64,000 nt of DNA from Roseobacter sp. MED193. GTDB lineage: Bacteria; Pseudomonadota; Alphaproteobacteria; Rhodobacterales; Rhodobacteraceae. The translations under genes were made by a program, and so were the position numbers. This document shows, piece after piece, positions 17,856-25,787 of this stretch. The DNA lies in the NCBI RefSeq assembly GCF_000152965.1, contig NZ_AANB01000013.1, positions 1 through 64,000 on the forward strand, written 5' to 3'. The notes beneath the pieces are model-generated. The model ran no database searches. It saw only the letters and a list, made by a program, of their open reading frames with translations, and was not told the DNA's origin. Every line of letters begins with the position of its first letter. Positions within the stretch are counted from its first letter, which is position 1.

Positions 17856-18592
17856 TGCGCGGCATCGCGTTCGGGCGTGAATCCCGGCGGCATGATCGCC
17901 ACCAGCCGCCCGCCGGGCGCGAGACGCTTTGCAGCCCCGATGAGATGTTTTGCAGCGATGTGCTTGTCGCGGGAACGATCGACCGAGGAGGCGAAGGGCG
18001 GGTTCATCACCACGACGTCGGGTAGAACCGGCGTCTGCAGCAGATCGTCGATATGCTCACCGTCATGGCCCGTCACATCGCCACCGAAGAGGGCCCGCAG
18101 GAGGCACTGGCGAAAGGGGTCGATGTCGTTGAGCAAAAGCGTGGCACCAGCCCGGGCGGCGAAAGCTGCCAGGGCACCGGTGCCAGCCGAGGGCTCCAGA
18201 ACGGTCTCGCCCTTGCGGATCGCCGCGGCCCGCAAGACCAGCGCCGCAAATGGCAGCGGCGTGGAAAACTGCTGCAGCCGGATCTGCTGCTCGGAGCGGC
18301 GGGTTTCCGTCAGCAGCCGTGAGGCAAGCAGCTTTGCAGCAGCGAAGTCACCTGCCGCGCCGTCCCCACGCAGCACAACCTGGATGGCTGCGGCCTGCAT
18401 CAGGTCATAGGCTATGCGCCAGTCCCAGGCGCCCCCGGCATCGCTGCCATGAAACGTCTCGCGCATGATGCGCGCCAGCGCTGAACTGCGCAGGGGTTGA
18501 TGGTCGATCTCCGCGCCGATCTGCGCCAGCGCAGAGGTGAAATCAGCGTCGGAGGTTGAGAGAGCCGGGCTTGCCGGATTGGGCTTGGACAT
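17759..18592 (-). CDS. N6-adenine-type DNA methyltransferase (5' part of the frameshifted gene)
   Basis: The frame encodes 277 residues from MSKPNPASPALSTSD, with AAAGGA before the ATG. It carries SAM-binding motif I VLEPSAGTGA (131-140) and catalytic NPPF (197-200), the pattern of N6-adenine methyltransferases. The last 15 or so residues after ALTMPG are out of frame. The true continuation, AIYRKLGTSVETQ, is found in the overlapping downstream frame, so the break is at or near 17801-17804. If the frameshift is real, the protein would be a free methyltransferase lacking its helicase partner. If it is a sequencing error, the two parts are one gene. Confidence 0.85.
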   Translation of the reverse strand: MSKPNPASPALSTSDADFTSALAQIGAEIDHQPLRSSALARIMRETFHGSDAGGAWDWRIAYDLMQAAAIQVVLRGDGAAGDFAAAKLLASRLLTETRRSEQQIRLQQFSTPLPFAALVLRAAAIRKGETVLEPSAGTGALAAFAARAGATLLLNDIDPFRQCLLRALFGGDVTGHDGEHIDDLLQTPVLPDVVVMNPPFASSVDRSRDKHIAAKHLIGAAKRLAPGGRLVAIMPPGFTPERDAAHWSRACGLLTPRLALTMPGQSTASSAPLSKPS

Positions 18593-18619
18593 GGGATTTT
18601 CCTTTGGATCAGGGTCTGA

Positions 18620-18655
18620 GTTCCAAAGGACAAAAAGCCCGCTTTCGCTTTTCAT
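18620..18655 (-). repeat. Dispersed backbone element, copy b
   Basis: Minus-strand core AAAGC-GG-GCTTT followed by TTGTCC, 30-60 bp before the methyltransferase start. An in-frame ATG lies within it, so it could also encode a 21-residue extension beginning MKSESGLFVL. The closer start has the better ribosome site. Confidence 0.5.
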
Positions 18656-18694
18656 GGTGACGGGGGTCAGACCGCGCTGACCTCCAAGGCTTGG

Positions 18695-18847
18695 TCAGGA
18701 CTTGGCTTCGACCTCCCGTTTCGCATCAATCAATGCCTGTGCGGCCTGCATCACCTGAACCTGAGATGTTCCCGAGCGTGCATCCTCCAGCGCGGCCTGC
18801 ACCTGCGCGCAAAACCAGGCGTCATAAGAATTCGCTTCAGCGGCCAT
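18695..18847 (-). CDS. Orphan antitoxin, stability-determinant type
   Basis: A 50-residue protein, MAAEANSYDAWFCAQVQAAL and onward to QVMQAAQALIDAKREVEAKS, matches short antitoxins that normally precede a ParE-like toxin (pattern SYDxWFxxxVQxALxD). GGAG lies before the ATG. No toxin frame follows: the next coding sequence downstream is the methyltransferase gene, with only about 100 bases between. It may be a remnant, or it may neutralise toxins from elsewhere. It overlaps the upstream small gene by 11 nt. Confidence 0.6.
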   Translation of the reverse strand: MAAEANSYDAWFCAQVQAALEDARSGTSQVQVMQAAQALIDAKREVEAKS

Positions 18848-19091
18848 GGAAATGCTCCTCGAGAGCTTTATCCAGAAGCTTGCCAAGGCCATGGGGCATG
18901 TCTGCAACGTGCACCGCGACTGGCAAACGGCCCCGCTTCATCTGGGACGCGCATTGCTCATCGAGACCAAGAAGTGGCCCTTCCTTTCCCGTTTCGTCCA
19001 TTGCGTTTTCTCCAACCGTGTTAAGGCGTGAGGTTACATCACCTTGCGTGATACCGTAAACGGCGGTGCCGTTAGGGTCGCAGAAAATCAT
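18837..19091 (-). CDS. Small hypothetical protein in the toxin-antitoxin cluster
   Basis: An 84-residue frame starts MIFCDPNGTAVYGITQGDV and ends LLDKALEEHFHGR. The start is 10 bases after the yhaV stop, and the end overlaps the antitoxin gene by 11 nt, whose ribosome site lies inside it. That packing supports a real gene, but no family is recognised and the ribosome site is weak. An alternative TTG start lies at 19124, inside yhaV. Confidence 0.42.
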   Translation of the reverse strand: MIFCDPNGTAVYGITQGDVTSRLNTVGENAMDETGKEGPLLGLDEQCASQMKRGRLPVAVHVADMPHGLGKLLDKALEEHFHGR

Positions 19092-19101
19092 CCTAGGCCA
19101 C

Positions 19102-19620
19102 TTACCGATCGGGCGCCGCTTCAAGGGAAGTTTCGAACCGCTTGTCCGCCGCCGCGGCTTCTTTCAGGAGCGCGTCAAAATTGTCAGGTGGGTTGCCATC
19201 TTCCAGCATCCCTTTGAACGTCGCATAGGTATCCGTCTTGCTGCCATAGGCGCGCAGGGTCTTGTCGTCGTTCACCCAGGCCACCACGATGACCTTCGCA
19301 TCGCTGTTGAACCGATAGAACAACCGATACTGTTGGAAGAATTTCGCCCGGAACCAGTGCTTGCGGTGATCGCCGAGTGTGCCGCCTTGCCGGAAGGCGG
19401 CGGCACCCGGATCTGCCGGTATGGCCTCGGTGACCAGCTTGAAGATGGCGGCCAGCCGTTTCGTGGAATTCTTCTTGCGCCAGGTCTTGGGATCGCGTGC
19501 CTTACGCGCCTCGACCTCCAGGGTCAGCCCTTCGAGCTGGTCCAGAAAGAGCGGATGCGCATAAATCGACCATCCGTTTACGACAAGGGGCGCTTGAGCG
19601 GGCACGCTATCGCCGCTCAT
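19102..19620 (-). CDS. yhaV: YhaV-family toxin (ribonuclease)
   Basis: The 172-residue protein matches YhaV: VVNGWSIYAHPLFLDQLEGL, then the core RQGGTLGDHRKHWFRAKFFQQYRLFYRFN, and VIVVAWVNDDKTLRAYG. YhaV is a RelE-like ribosome-associated RNase paired with the antitoxin PrlF. Its ATG overlaps the prlF stop by 4 nt. The C-terminal tail after FKGMLEDG is also typical of the family. Confidence 0.93.
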   Translation of the reverse strand: MSGDSVPAQAPLVVNGWSIYAHPLFLDQLEGLTLEVEARKARDPKTWRKKNSTKRLAAIFKLVTEAIPADPGAAAFRQGGTLGDHRKHWFRAKFFQQYRLFYRFNSDAKVIVVAWVNDDKTLRAYGSKTDTYATFKGMLEDGNPPDNFDALLKEAAAADKRFETSLEAAPDR

Positions 19621-19943
19621 TCATCCTCGAGCGATAGCGGCGCATCGAGATCGACGTCAACGTCTCCGACCAGTGCTGCAAGACGGTCATGCAAAGCCCC
19701 ATCGAACGCCCGAATGCGGTCCGGATGCGCCTTGATATCGGCCTCGACAAAATCGAGAAAGGCGCCGAGCACAGGATCTTCCTCGTCGCTGCGCACGGGC
19801 TCAATATAGACCCTGCCACTCGGCTCGGTGCAGTAGCGAATCTGGTCGCCCTTGCCCAGCTTGAGCTGCTTGCGCACACCCGCCGGCACGGTCGTCTGAT
19901 ACCGATCCGTGAGTTTCGAGACATCTTGTGCGAGCGCTGTCAT
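19617..19943 (-). CDS. prlF: PrlF-family antitoxin (AbrB fold)
   Basis: The 108-residue protein starts MTALAQDVSKLTDRYQTTVP, a swapped-hairpin AbrB DNA-binding domain (VPAGVRKQLKLGKGDQIRYC). An acidic toxin-binding tail follows. It is the upstream partner of yhaV, with a 4-nt overlap. A palindrome about 45 bases upstream of the ATG is a candidate autoregulatory operator. Confidence 0.92.
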   Translation of the reverse strand: MTALAQDVSKLTDRYQTTVPAGVRKQLKLGKGDQIRYCTEPSGRVYIEPVRSDEEDPVLGAFLDFVEADIKAHPDRIRAFDGALHDRLAALVGDVDVDLDAPLSLEDE

Positions 19944-19988
19944 GGCAGTCTCCTGAAAGAATGGGGGTCTTTGCTGCCTGCGATAGGT

Positions 19989-20002
19989 AATGCATTTGCA
20001 TT
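19989..20002. promoter_or_regulatory. Candidate PrlF-YhaV operator
   Basis: Perfect inverted repeat AATGCA-TT-TGCATT, 46 bp upstream of the prlF start codon. PrlF-YhaV pairs are known to repress their own promoters. The assignment to this site is by position only. Confidence 0.45.
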
Positions 20003-20069
20003 GCTCTGTCAAGATAAGCCGCAGGATCTGCTGTCGCCGGGCAGGTCGATGAACCGTCCGGCGCAGCAC

Positions 20070-20723
20070 CTAGTCTCGCCCCGCGAGATACTCCGCCAGC
20101 ACAGGACTGGCCGCACCCTTCGCGAAACTGAGCAGCTCCGAGCCCGCAAGCGAGGCCTTCGACAGGCGTACGAGCCCACCGGTTTCCTCGATGCGGTAGC
20201 AGCGGCGTTTTTGCCGCCCACGCCTGTAGTGCGTCGCGGTCACGATCTGGCAAGTGCTGCCATCGGTGAGCGTCACAGGGGTGGCGAGCCTGATCTTGTC
20301 GCCTTCCTCGTAGTCCGGGATCGCAGCCCAATCCCGGCAGCGCTGGCGCCAGTCCTGGGCGTAGCTGTCCGGGTCTTTCAGGTTGGAGAGGAGCCCGATC
20401 AACGCAAGGGGAGCACGAGACTCGTTCGGGCCAGCGCTTTCCTCCATGTCCTTGTAGCCCCAGCAGCCGTCATCATATCGGGTGAGGAAGACAGCCCCGA
20501 ACGTGATGGAGCCATCCACATCGGTCACATAGGTCGCGTCTTCGACAGCGGTGCCGTCGAGATTGGTGACCCTTGCCGCCGCATACCAGGTGGAGCCGAC
20601 CTTGCAGGCTTTGACCAGTTCGGTTTTGCGCGTGTCGCCATGAGAGGTGCAGAGCCGGGCGATTTCCGCTTTCTCATCCGCGTAGGTTTTGACGCGGCGG
20701 TCGGTGTAGAAGAGCCATCCCAT
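20070..20723 (-). CDS. Conserved plasmid protein (DUF6927-like)
   Basis: The 217-residue protein starts MGWLFYTDRRVKTYADEKAE with AAAGGA upstream. It shows ACKVGSTWYAAARV, FGAVFLTRYDDGCWGYKDM and a tail of basic strands (ATHYRRGRQKRRCYRIEE). Proteins with this start are widespread in the same plasmid block and annotated only by DUF numbers; DUF6927 is my best recollection. No catalytic motif was recognised. Confidence 0.72.
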   Translation of the reverse strand: MGWLFYTDRRVKTYADEKAEIARLCTSHGDTRKTELVKACKVGSTWYAAARVTNLDGTAVEDATYVTDVDGSITFGAVFLTRYDDGCWGYKDMEESAGPNESRAPLALIGLLSNLKDPDSYAQDWRQRCRDWAAIPDYEEGDKIRLATPVTLTDGSTCQIVTATHYRRGRQKRRCYRIEETGGLVRLSKASLAGSELLSFAKGAASPVLAEYLAGRD

Positions 20724-20825
20724 CTCAGAGTCCTTTCTCTAATTGGGGGAATTGTTGTCGCCAATGTCCCGAGAAGGCCGCAGGCCTGGCAGGGTATTGG
20801 CGATGCTTGTTTGAGAAAGGGCGCG

Positions 20826-21419
20826 TTACGCCGCCCTCCGGTCATCGATTTCCATCAGCGCATCGAGCGGCACGCGGTAGGGCTGCATGGCGTCGAAATC
20901 CTCGCAATTGCCGCAGTTCTGCACGATCGCGAAGGTGTCGCAGGCATCCTCGAGGATGACCCGGAAGGTGCCGCCGAGGCCCGAGGGCACCTCGTAGGTC
21001 CCGCCGATGAGATAGTCCGAGGCCCGGCGCACGAAGACGCGGATGCTGTGGCCATCGGTGGCCAGCCGGATGGCCCCCCGCCCCCGGTCGATGAGCACCT
21101 GCACGTCATCCAGGGTGTCGGTGTAGAACTGGCCGGTCAGATCGCGAAACGCCATGCGGCGCTGCGCCATCCAGTCGGTGTCCCGAAACGGGTTCATGCC
21201 GTCGGCGAAGGCGAAGGACGGATCGGCCTGTTCGGTGGTGACGATACGGGTGGTCGTGCCATCGATGCCGTTTGAGCGCAGATGCACACCATTGCCGACG
21301 ATCAGGATCAGGGCGGGCCTGTCCACGGGCCCGTTCCAGTTGGGCAGGAAGGTTTTGCAGGCGCGCGCATGGGCGATCTGCGCCGCAACTGCGGAGGCAG
21401 AGAACTTGAGAATAGCCAT
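20826..21419 (-). CDS. Conserved plasmid protein (DUF3085-like N-terminus)
   Basis: The 197-residue protein starts MAILKFSASAVAAQIAHARA. The early section ALILIVGNGVHLRSNGIDG resembles DUF3085 proteins of alphaproteobacterial plasmids. Later parts are FADGMNPFRDTDWMAQRRMAF and CDTFAIVQNCGNCEDFDAM. There are three cysteines late in the protein but no clear metal site. It is placed directly downstream of the ParB-like gene. The function is unknown. Confidence 0.7.
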   Translation of the reverse strand: MAILKFSASAVAAQIAHARACKTFLPNWNGPVDRPALILIVGNGVHLRSNGIDGTTTRIVTTEQADPSFAFADGMNPFRDTDWMAQRRMAFRDLTGQFYTDTLDDVQVLIDRGRGAIRLATDGHSIRVFVRRASDYLIGGTYEVPSGLGGTFRVILEDACDTFAIVQNCGNCEDFDAMQPYRVPLDALMEIDDRRAA

Positions 21420-21495
21420 GGGGATGTCTTTCTGTTCGGTTTGGAAGGGTCGACCCGCGCGGGCGACGTGGTCCACGCGCGGGTCGCGTAATGGC

Positions 21496-23478
21496 TCAGG
21501 CCGCTTGCGCGACCTCGCTGTCAGGCTCCGGGGTTTCCGCAGTGGGCTCCGCCTCATCACAGGCGACACCGGCGGTCTGCATCATCGGCGGGCACCAGGC
21601 GGCCACGGCAGCGCGCTGCGCGTCGGTGAGCGTGGCGAAGGGTTCAGCGAAGAGTTTGTCGCAGAAGGCGACGATCTCCTTCTTGCTCGACGAGGCGAGC
21701 GTCACAGCCTCCTGGGCGAGACCCAGATCCTCACCGAGGATCTTCAGGAGCCAGGCCTTCTTGAAGCGGTTGAAGAGCGCCGCATTCGGCGTCCAGTGGG
21801 CGCGGATGTCGGGCATGATCTCGATCTCGAACGCATGCATCAGGCTGTCGCGCTGGCGGTCCCGCGCGAAGCAGGACTGCGTGGTGCTGGCCGTGGCATA
21901 GGCCACGAGCTTGGCCTTCTCCCCAGTCTTCAGCGCGCGAAACGCCGCGAACTGATCGGCGGGCGGGCGGGTATCATCGAGCCAGGAGAGGTCAAGCGCA
22001 TCATGCGCCGCCGCCACCTGCTCAAGCGAGGTCTCGTCGATCTCGTCCATCTTGGCATGGCTGCGGTATTCCTTGCGGGCATCGATCTTGATCGCCTGTG
22101 TGACACTCATGCCGCTGGCCAGAACGTCACTGACCAGCTTGAAGAGCGTCAGATCGAGCGTGGCTTCCGGATGCAGCGCCATCGCGGCGCCAAGGGCCAT
22201 GGCCCGCTCGGTCTTGAGGTCCTCTGCCAGCGAGGCTGGATAGGTGATTTCTCCGGCGTCTGGGGCCTCCTCCCCAGTCGGGTTAGCCGAGGAGCCGCGC
22301 GCACCCTCCTCTTTGACGGTGTCCTCCGGGCGCACGAGGCCAATATGGAGCGTGATCTGCCCACCCTGCCACGAGGCAATCACACCAGCGCGGGCGAGGT
22401 CCTCGGCGCTGTAGGCCTCCTGCAGATCGCGGGCTTCCTCTTCCAAGGCGTCCACGCGCTCGTAAAGGGCGTTGTAGGCACCGTCCTCGAGCCCCTCATC
22501 CTCCATCTCGAGCTGCAGTTTCTCAAGCTCGGCGGTGATTTCATCCACGCGCTTTTGCGCAGCCTCATCAGGCTCGATCGGGCCGGGATAGACGCGGCCG
22601 TAATCGGCCATGGTCGCGTAATCATAGCGGACCATCGCATCGGCCCAAGCAAAGCCCAGCCTCATACGGGCGTCCTCGGCGGCTGCACCAAGCTTCTCGA
22701 GCAAGATGGTCTCGACCAGAGCCGCATCCTCAAGCACGGAATGCTCATCCAGCAGATCGGCTGCGACGGCACCGCCACGCGCCTCGTAGTCCACGCGCAC
22801 GAAAGCCCCGATATCGTCGCTGACCTGCACGCCGCGGGATTTGAGGGCCTGACGGACGGTATAGGCCTGCAGATAGCCGCCGTCCTTCGTGAGCGCCTCG
22901 AAGACCTCGCGCTGCGCCTCCTGGCTTGGATGCTCAGCAAAGGCCTTCATCGTGTCGAGCGTGATCACCTTGCCCCGGGCCGCGGCGCGGATGTCGGGGT
23001 GGATAAGGCCATAGCGCAACCGGCCTTTCACGGCGGCCACCGTGGTGCCGAAGGTCTTTGCGATCGTCTCGGGCGTTTGGCCATCGACCTCCATCATCCG
23101 GGCGAAAGCCTCGAACTCGTCAATGGCGTTCATCGGCGCCTGGGTGACGTTCTCGGCGAGCGACAGCGCCGTGGTGACGTCGCAGTCTTCTGGCACAAGG
23201 CGGCAGTCCACCTTGGTCTTCGCCGTGAAGCCCTTGATGGCCTTGTCAGCGACCAGCTCCTTCAGCGCGGCATGCCGCCGGCCACCGGCCAGCACGGCGT
23301 ATTTGCCGTCGAACTTCTGGACCAGGATCGGCTGCAAGAGGCCCAGAACGGCGATGCTGGCCTTCAGATGCGCGATGTTCTCGGGATCATAGGTTTCCGG
23401 CGAGTTGCTGCGCACATTGGCGGGATGCGGGACCAGATCGCCGATGGCGACGGTGAGAGGGGCAAAGTTCGTGGTCAT
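21496..23478 (-). CDS. Large ParB/Srx-fold plasmid protein
   Basis: The 660-residue protein has an N-terminal ParB-type domain (GLLQPILVQ, GGRRHAAL from residue 65, AENVTQAPMNAIDEFEAFARM). An HTH follows (TPETIAKTFGTTVAAVKGRLRYG). A long C-terminal region is mostly helical, with a coiled-coil-like stretch around 310-380. This is not the RepB of the replicon, and it is about twice the size of a partition ParB. Such proteins accompany ArdC and strawberry-notch genes on transmissible plasmids. CTP-dependent DNA clamp activity is possible but unproven. Confidence 0.87.
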   Translation of the reverse strand: MTTNFAPLTVAIGDLVPHPANVRSNSPETYDPENIAHLKASIAVLGLLQPILVQKFDGKYAVLAGGRRHAALKELVADKAIKGFTAKTKVDCRLVPEDCDVTTALSLAENVTQAPMNAIDEFEAFARMMEVDGQTPETIAKTFGTTVAAVKGRLRYGLIHPDIRAAARGKVITLDTMKAFAEHPSQEAQREVFEALTKDGGYLQAYTVRQALKSRGVQVSDDIGAFVRVDYEARGGAVAADLLDEHSVLEDAALVETILLEKLGAAAEDARMRLGFAWADAMVRYDYATMADYGRVYPGPIEPDEAAQKRVDEITAELEKLQLEMEDEGLEDGAYNALYERVDALEEEARDLQEAYSAEDLARAGVIASWQGGQITLHIGLVRPEDTVKEEGARGSSANPTGEEAPDAGEITYPASLAEDLKTERAMALGAAMALHPEATLDLTLFKLVSDVLASGMSVTQAIKIDARKEYRSHAKMDEIDETSLEQVAAAHDALDLSWLDDTRPPADQFAAFRALKTGEKAKLVAYATASTTQSCFARDRQRDSLMHAFEIEIMPDIRAHWTPNAALFNRFKKAWLLKILGEDLGLAQEAVTLASSSKKEIVAFCDKLFAEPFATLTDAQRAAVAAWCPPMMQTAGVACDEAEPTAETPEPDSEVAQAA

Positions 23479-23561
23479 GGGGTATCCTTCCAGGTGGGTG
23501 AGGTGTGGCCCGCGCCTTCACCCGCGTGACCAATCCCCGGCTTCAGGGATCACCACGACAA

Positions 23562-23597
23562 AAGGCCCACTCTCCCTTTGAGGGGTCAGTGGGCCTT
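23562..23597 (-). terminator. Terminator after the DUF3768 gene (dispersed element, copy c)
   Basis: A 10-bp perfect stem (AAGGCCCACT/AGTGGGCCTT) with a loop that can fold further is followed on the minus strand by TTTT. It lies 37 bases after the DUF3768 stop and 84 bases before the ParB-like start. The sequence beyond it (GTGGTGATCCCTGAAG) repeats that of element copy a. Confidence 0.65.
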
Positions 23598-23633
23598 CAT
23601 CGCCTGGGGTTTCAGCAGGGGGTGTCCCCTGCC

Positions 23634-24023
23634 CTACCAGTCGCGCGCCAGCATGATGGTCAGCACGCGCATGGTGGTGGCGGGATTGTCCGGGGTCTCA
23701 GCCCCGTAGCGGAAATCCGAGTCTGCTTCATAGAGATCGATTTTCCAGAACACGGTCTCGCCCCGGATCTCGACCGCGCCAAAATCGTGCCATCCCTCGG
23801 GATCATTCTCAGGCTCGAATGTGGCAAACTCACCGGTCGCCTTCACCGCCTCGGCCATGAAGCCGTCACCGGCCTCCATAAGCGCGCGGGTGACATGCAT
23901 CCGGCCCTGGATGGGCCGCGCGGGCGGCACTCCAAGGCATGCGAGCTTGCGAAACGCGTCGTTCTGCGCCGCGATCACGGTCGGATCCGGACGGTCTGGC
24001 AGGGGTTGAACGGTCATGGACAT
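23634..24023 (-). CDS. DUF3768 plasmid protein
   Basis: The 129-residue protein begins MSMTVQPLPDRPDPTVIAAQ after AAAGGAG. It has the family hallmarks IAAQNDAFRKLACLG, HVTRALMEAG, HDFGAVEIRGETVFWKIDLY and a C-terminal RVLTIMLARDW. DUF3768 proteins are a regular part of this plasmid block; function unknown. It is transcribed towards the ParB-like gene. Confidence 0.88.
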   Translation of the reverse strand: MSMTVQPLPDRPDPTVIAAQNDAFRKLACLGVPPARPIQGRMHVTRALMEAGDGFMAEAVKATGEFATFEPENDPEGWHDFGAVEIRGETVFWKIDLYEADSDFRYGAETPDNPATTMRVLTIMLARDW

Positions 24024-24611
24024 GGGGATCTCCTTTGAGAAGTTAAAACACCCTTCTCAAAGCCCGCTTTTTCTTTTCCGCATGTCGGAAAACCCGGTCC
24101 AAACCTGCCCGAACCAAACAGTTCCGACAGTCCGCTCAGCGGGACGAAACTGCGGTTCGCGTCACCAATTCGATTGTCCGCTTCGGCAATGACAATGCCT
24201 ATGATTTCCTCGCCAATATGCAACCGGCTCAAAAAGAAAAGATCATGGCGATGACAAGATCCTAGGCACGGCCCTCTACACCTCATTGAGATCCGACGGG
24301 ATGACGAAAATCTAGGCTGGAACAAAGAGGGGTGGCGCAATGTGCTGTTTTGTTTTCGTGAATTTGAAAAATCTGACATCTCTGACAGGGCATTTTCTCG
24401 TGCCCGAACCCTTGGGAACCAATCGCGCGGGTTGTCAGCATGATGTCGCCCTAGTAGCGCTGTCGGACAAATTGGAATTGGTCCGACAGCGCCATTCAGC
24501 AGGCGTAGCGTGTCCGGTTCGTCATCTTCGCCGAGGTCTTGAGTAGCTACCTAAGTGTAACGACCGGTCCGAAAATCCGCGACCAGCTCTCAGCTTGGTG
24601 GGACGACTGCT
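24024..24611. other. Intergenic region between DUF3768 and the metallo-hydrolase
   Basis: About 590 bases without a supported gene. The first 60 hold element copy d, with minus-strand core AAAGC-GG-GCTTT at about 24051-24071. A long palindrome at 24457-24492 may be an insertion-sequence end or terminator. The base composition drops from here into the cargo gene, suggesting a junction of foreign DNA. Confidence 0.55.
24457..24492. repeat. Long inverted repeat, candidate IS-end or terminator
   Basis: Arms GCGCTGTCGGAC and GTCCGACAGCGC match perfectly over 12 bp. The pairing continues inward to 17 bp with one mismatch, leaving a 2-base loop. It is isolated, at the boundary of the hydrolase cargo. 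No transposase was recognised next to it. Confidence 0.55.
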
Positions 24612-25583
24612 TTATATGTGCTGCCATTCTTCTGGAACCCAAGCGTAGGCCCCGTCTTTTTCTTCGACATGACCGATACCAGGGAACGGCAAATGGGTGC
24701 CCGCAACGGCGATCTTGTCGGCAACCACCATATCCAAGACACGGCGGCGCGTCTCGGCGGCCTGCACGCCATCTGCGTCAAAGGCGATACCGGCATCAGG
24801 GTGGCTAAACTGCAGCGACGCCACAGCTGTGCTGTCTCCCCATATGATCAACTGATCAGAGCCATCCGACACACGGACCCCACTGTGTCCTGGGGTATGC
24901 CCCGGCATTGCCAAAGTGGTGAGGCCGCCACCAAGATCGGTATTGTCGCCAAACATTTCGGTCCGCTGAGTGTAGGCCTCGCTGACAGCACGTGCCAAGG
25001 CAAAGAAACCTTGCGAAGACTCCGGCGCACCCGATGCGATCATCTCGTCCGTCCAGAAGGCATGATCGGTTTCGCTGACATGCAACGATGCATTCGGGAA
25101 GACCGGGCCATTATCTGCGATCAATCCCCCGATGTGATCCGGATGCATGTGCGTCAACACAATGCGCGTCACGTCTTCAGGTGCAACGCCAAGCAACTCC
25201 AGCGATGTGCGCAACCTGCCTGCTGTTGGTCCAAAGGCACTGCCCGCACCAGCATCGACCAAGCTGACCTGGTCTCCTTGGCGAATGACGTGAGTACTGA
25301 TTGCCAGCGGAATCGGATTCGCGGGGTCAAGATAGGCCGCCTTCATTCCTTCCGCGATTTGCTCGTCCCCGAGGTTCGTCACAAGATTCTGATCGAGCTT
25401 GAAATACCCGTCCAGCAATGTCGTCACGCGCAGATTGCCTACCATACGATCATAGAAGGTTGGAAGTGGTGCCGTTGCATGGCCCGCGGCTTGCAGGGGG
25501 TGTGGGCGTCCGGCGGCAAGAAGGGCGGCGCCACCCGCGGCGCCCAGAATCAATCCACGGCGCGAAAGATCAAAAGAAGTCAT
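24612..25583 (-). CDS. Tat-exported metallo-beta-lactamase-fold hydrolase
   Basis: The 323-residue protein starts with a twin-arginine signal (LSRRGLILGAAGGAALLAAG). It has the zinc-binding motif HMHPDH at 145-150, then AMPGHTPGHSG, WGDSTAVASLQ and a late GTHLPFPGIGH. This is the layout of MBL-fold hydrolases that act in the periplasm; the substrate cannot be deduced. It interrupts the backbone block between DUF3768 and ArdC and looks like cargo. Confidence 0.88.
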   Translation of the reverse strand: MTSFDLSRRGLILGAAGGAALLAAGRPHPLQAAGHATAPLPTFYDRMVGNLRVTTLLDGYFKLDQNLVTNLGDEQIAEGMKAAYLDPANPIPLAISTHVIRQGDQVSLVDAGAGSAFGPTAGRLRTSLELLGVAPEDVTRIVLTHMHPDHIGGLIADNGPVFPNASLHVSETDHAFWTDEMIASGAPESSQGFFALARAVSEAYTQRTEMFGDNTDLGGGLTTLAMPGHTPGHSGVRVSDGSDQLIIWGDSTAVASLQFSHPDAGIAFDADGVQAAETRRRVLDMVVADKIAVAGTHLPFPGIGHVEEKDGAYAWVPEEWQHI

Positions 25584-25787
25584 GAGTTTTTCCTTGTTTC
25601 ATATGCAGAACTTCAATTCTGCGTTTTGTATGCTTTTAGTTAAATAGGTCCAAATTTCAGATGACCACCCACCGAGAGCATGAACAGACCAACGGCCCAC
25701 GGACGAGCAGCGGACATCTTACGGATTTGCAGCACACCACAACTCGGGCTCACAGCTGCCATTTTCTGCTTTGCGGCAAAGCATAGG

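Noticed and set aside
19689-23529. Two overlapping long + strand frames (about 528 and 791 codons)
   Set aside because: They are antisense to prlF, the DUF genes and the ParB-like gene. Their products show repetitive composition and no motifs.
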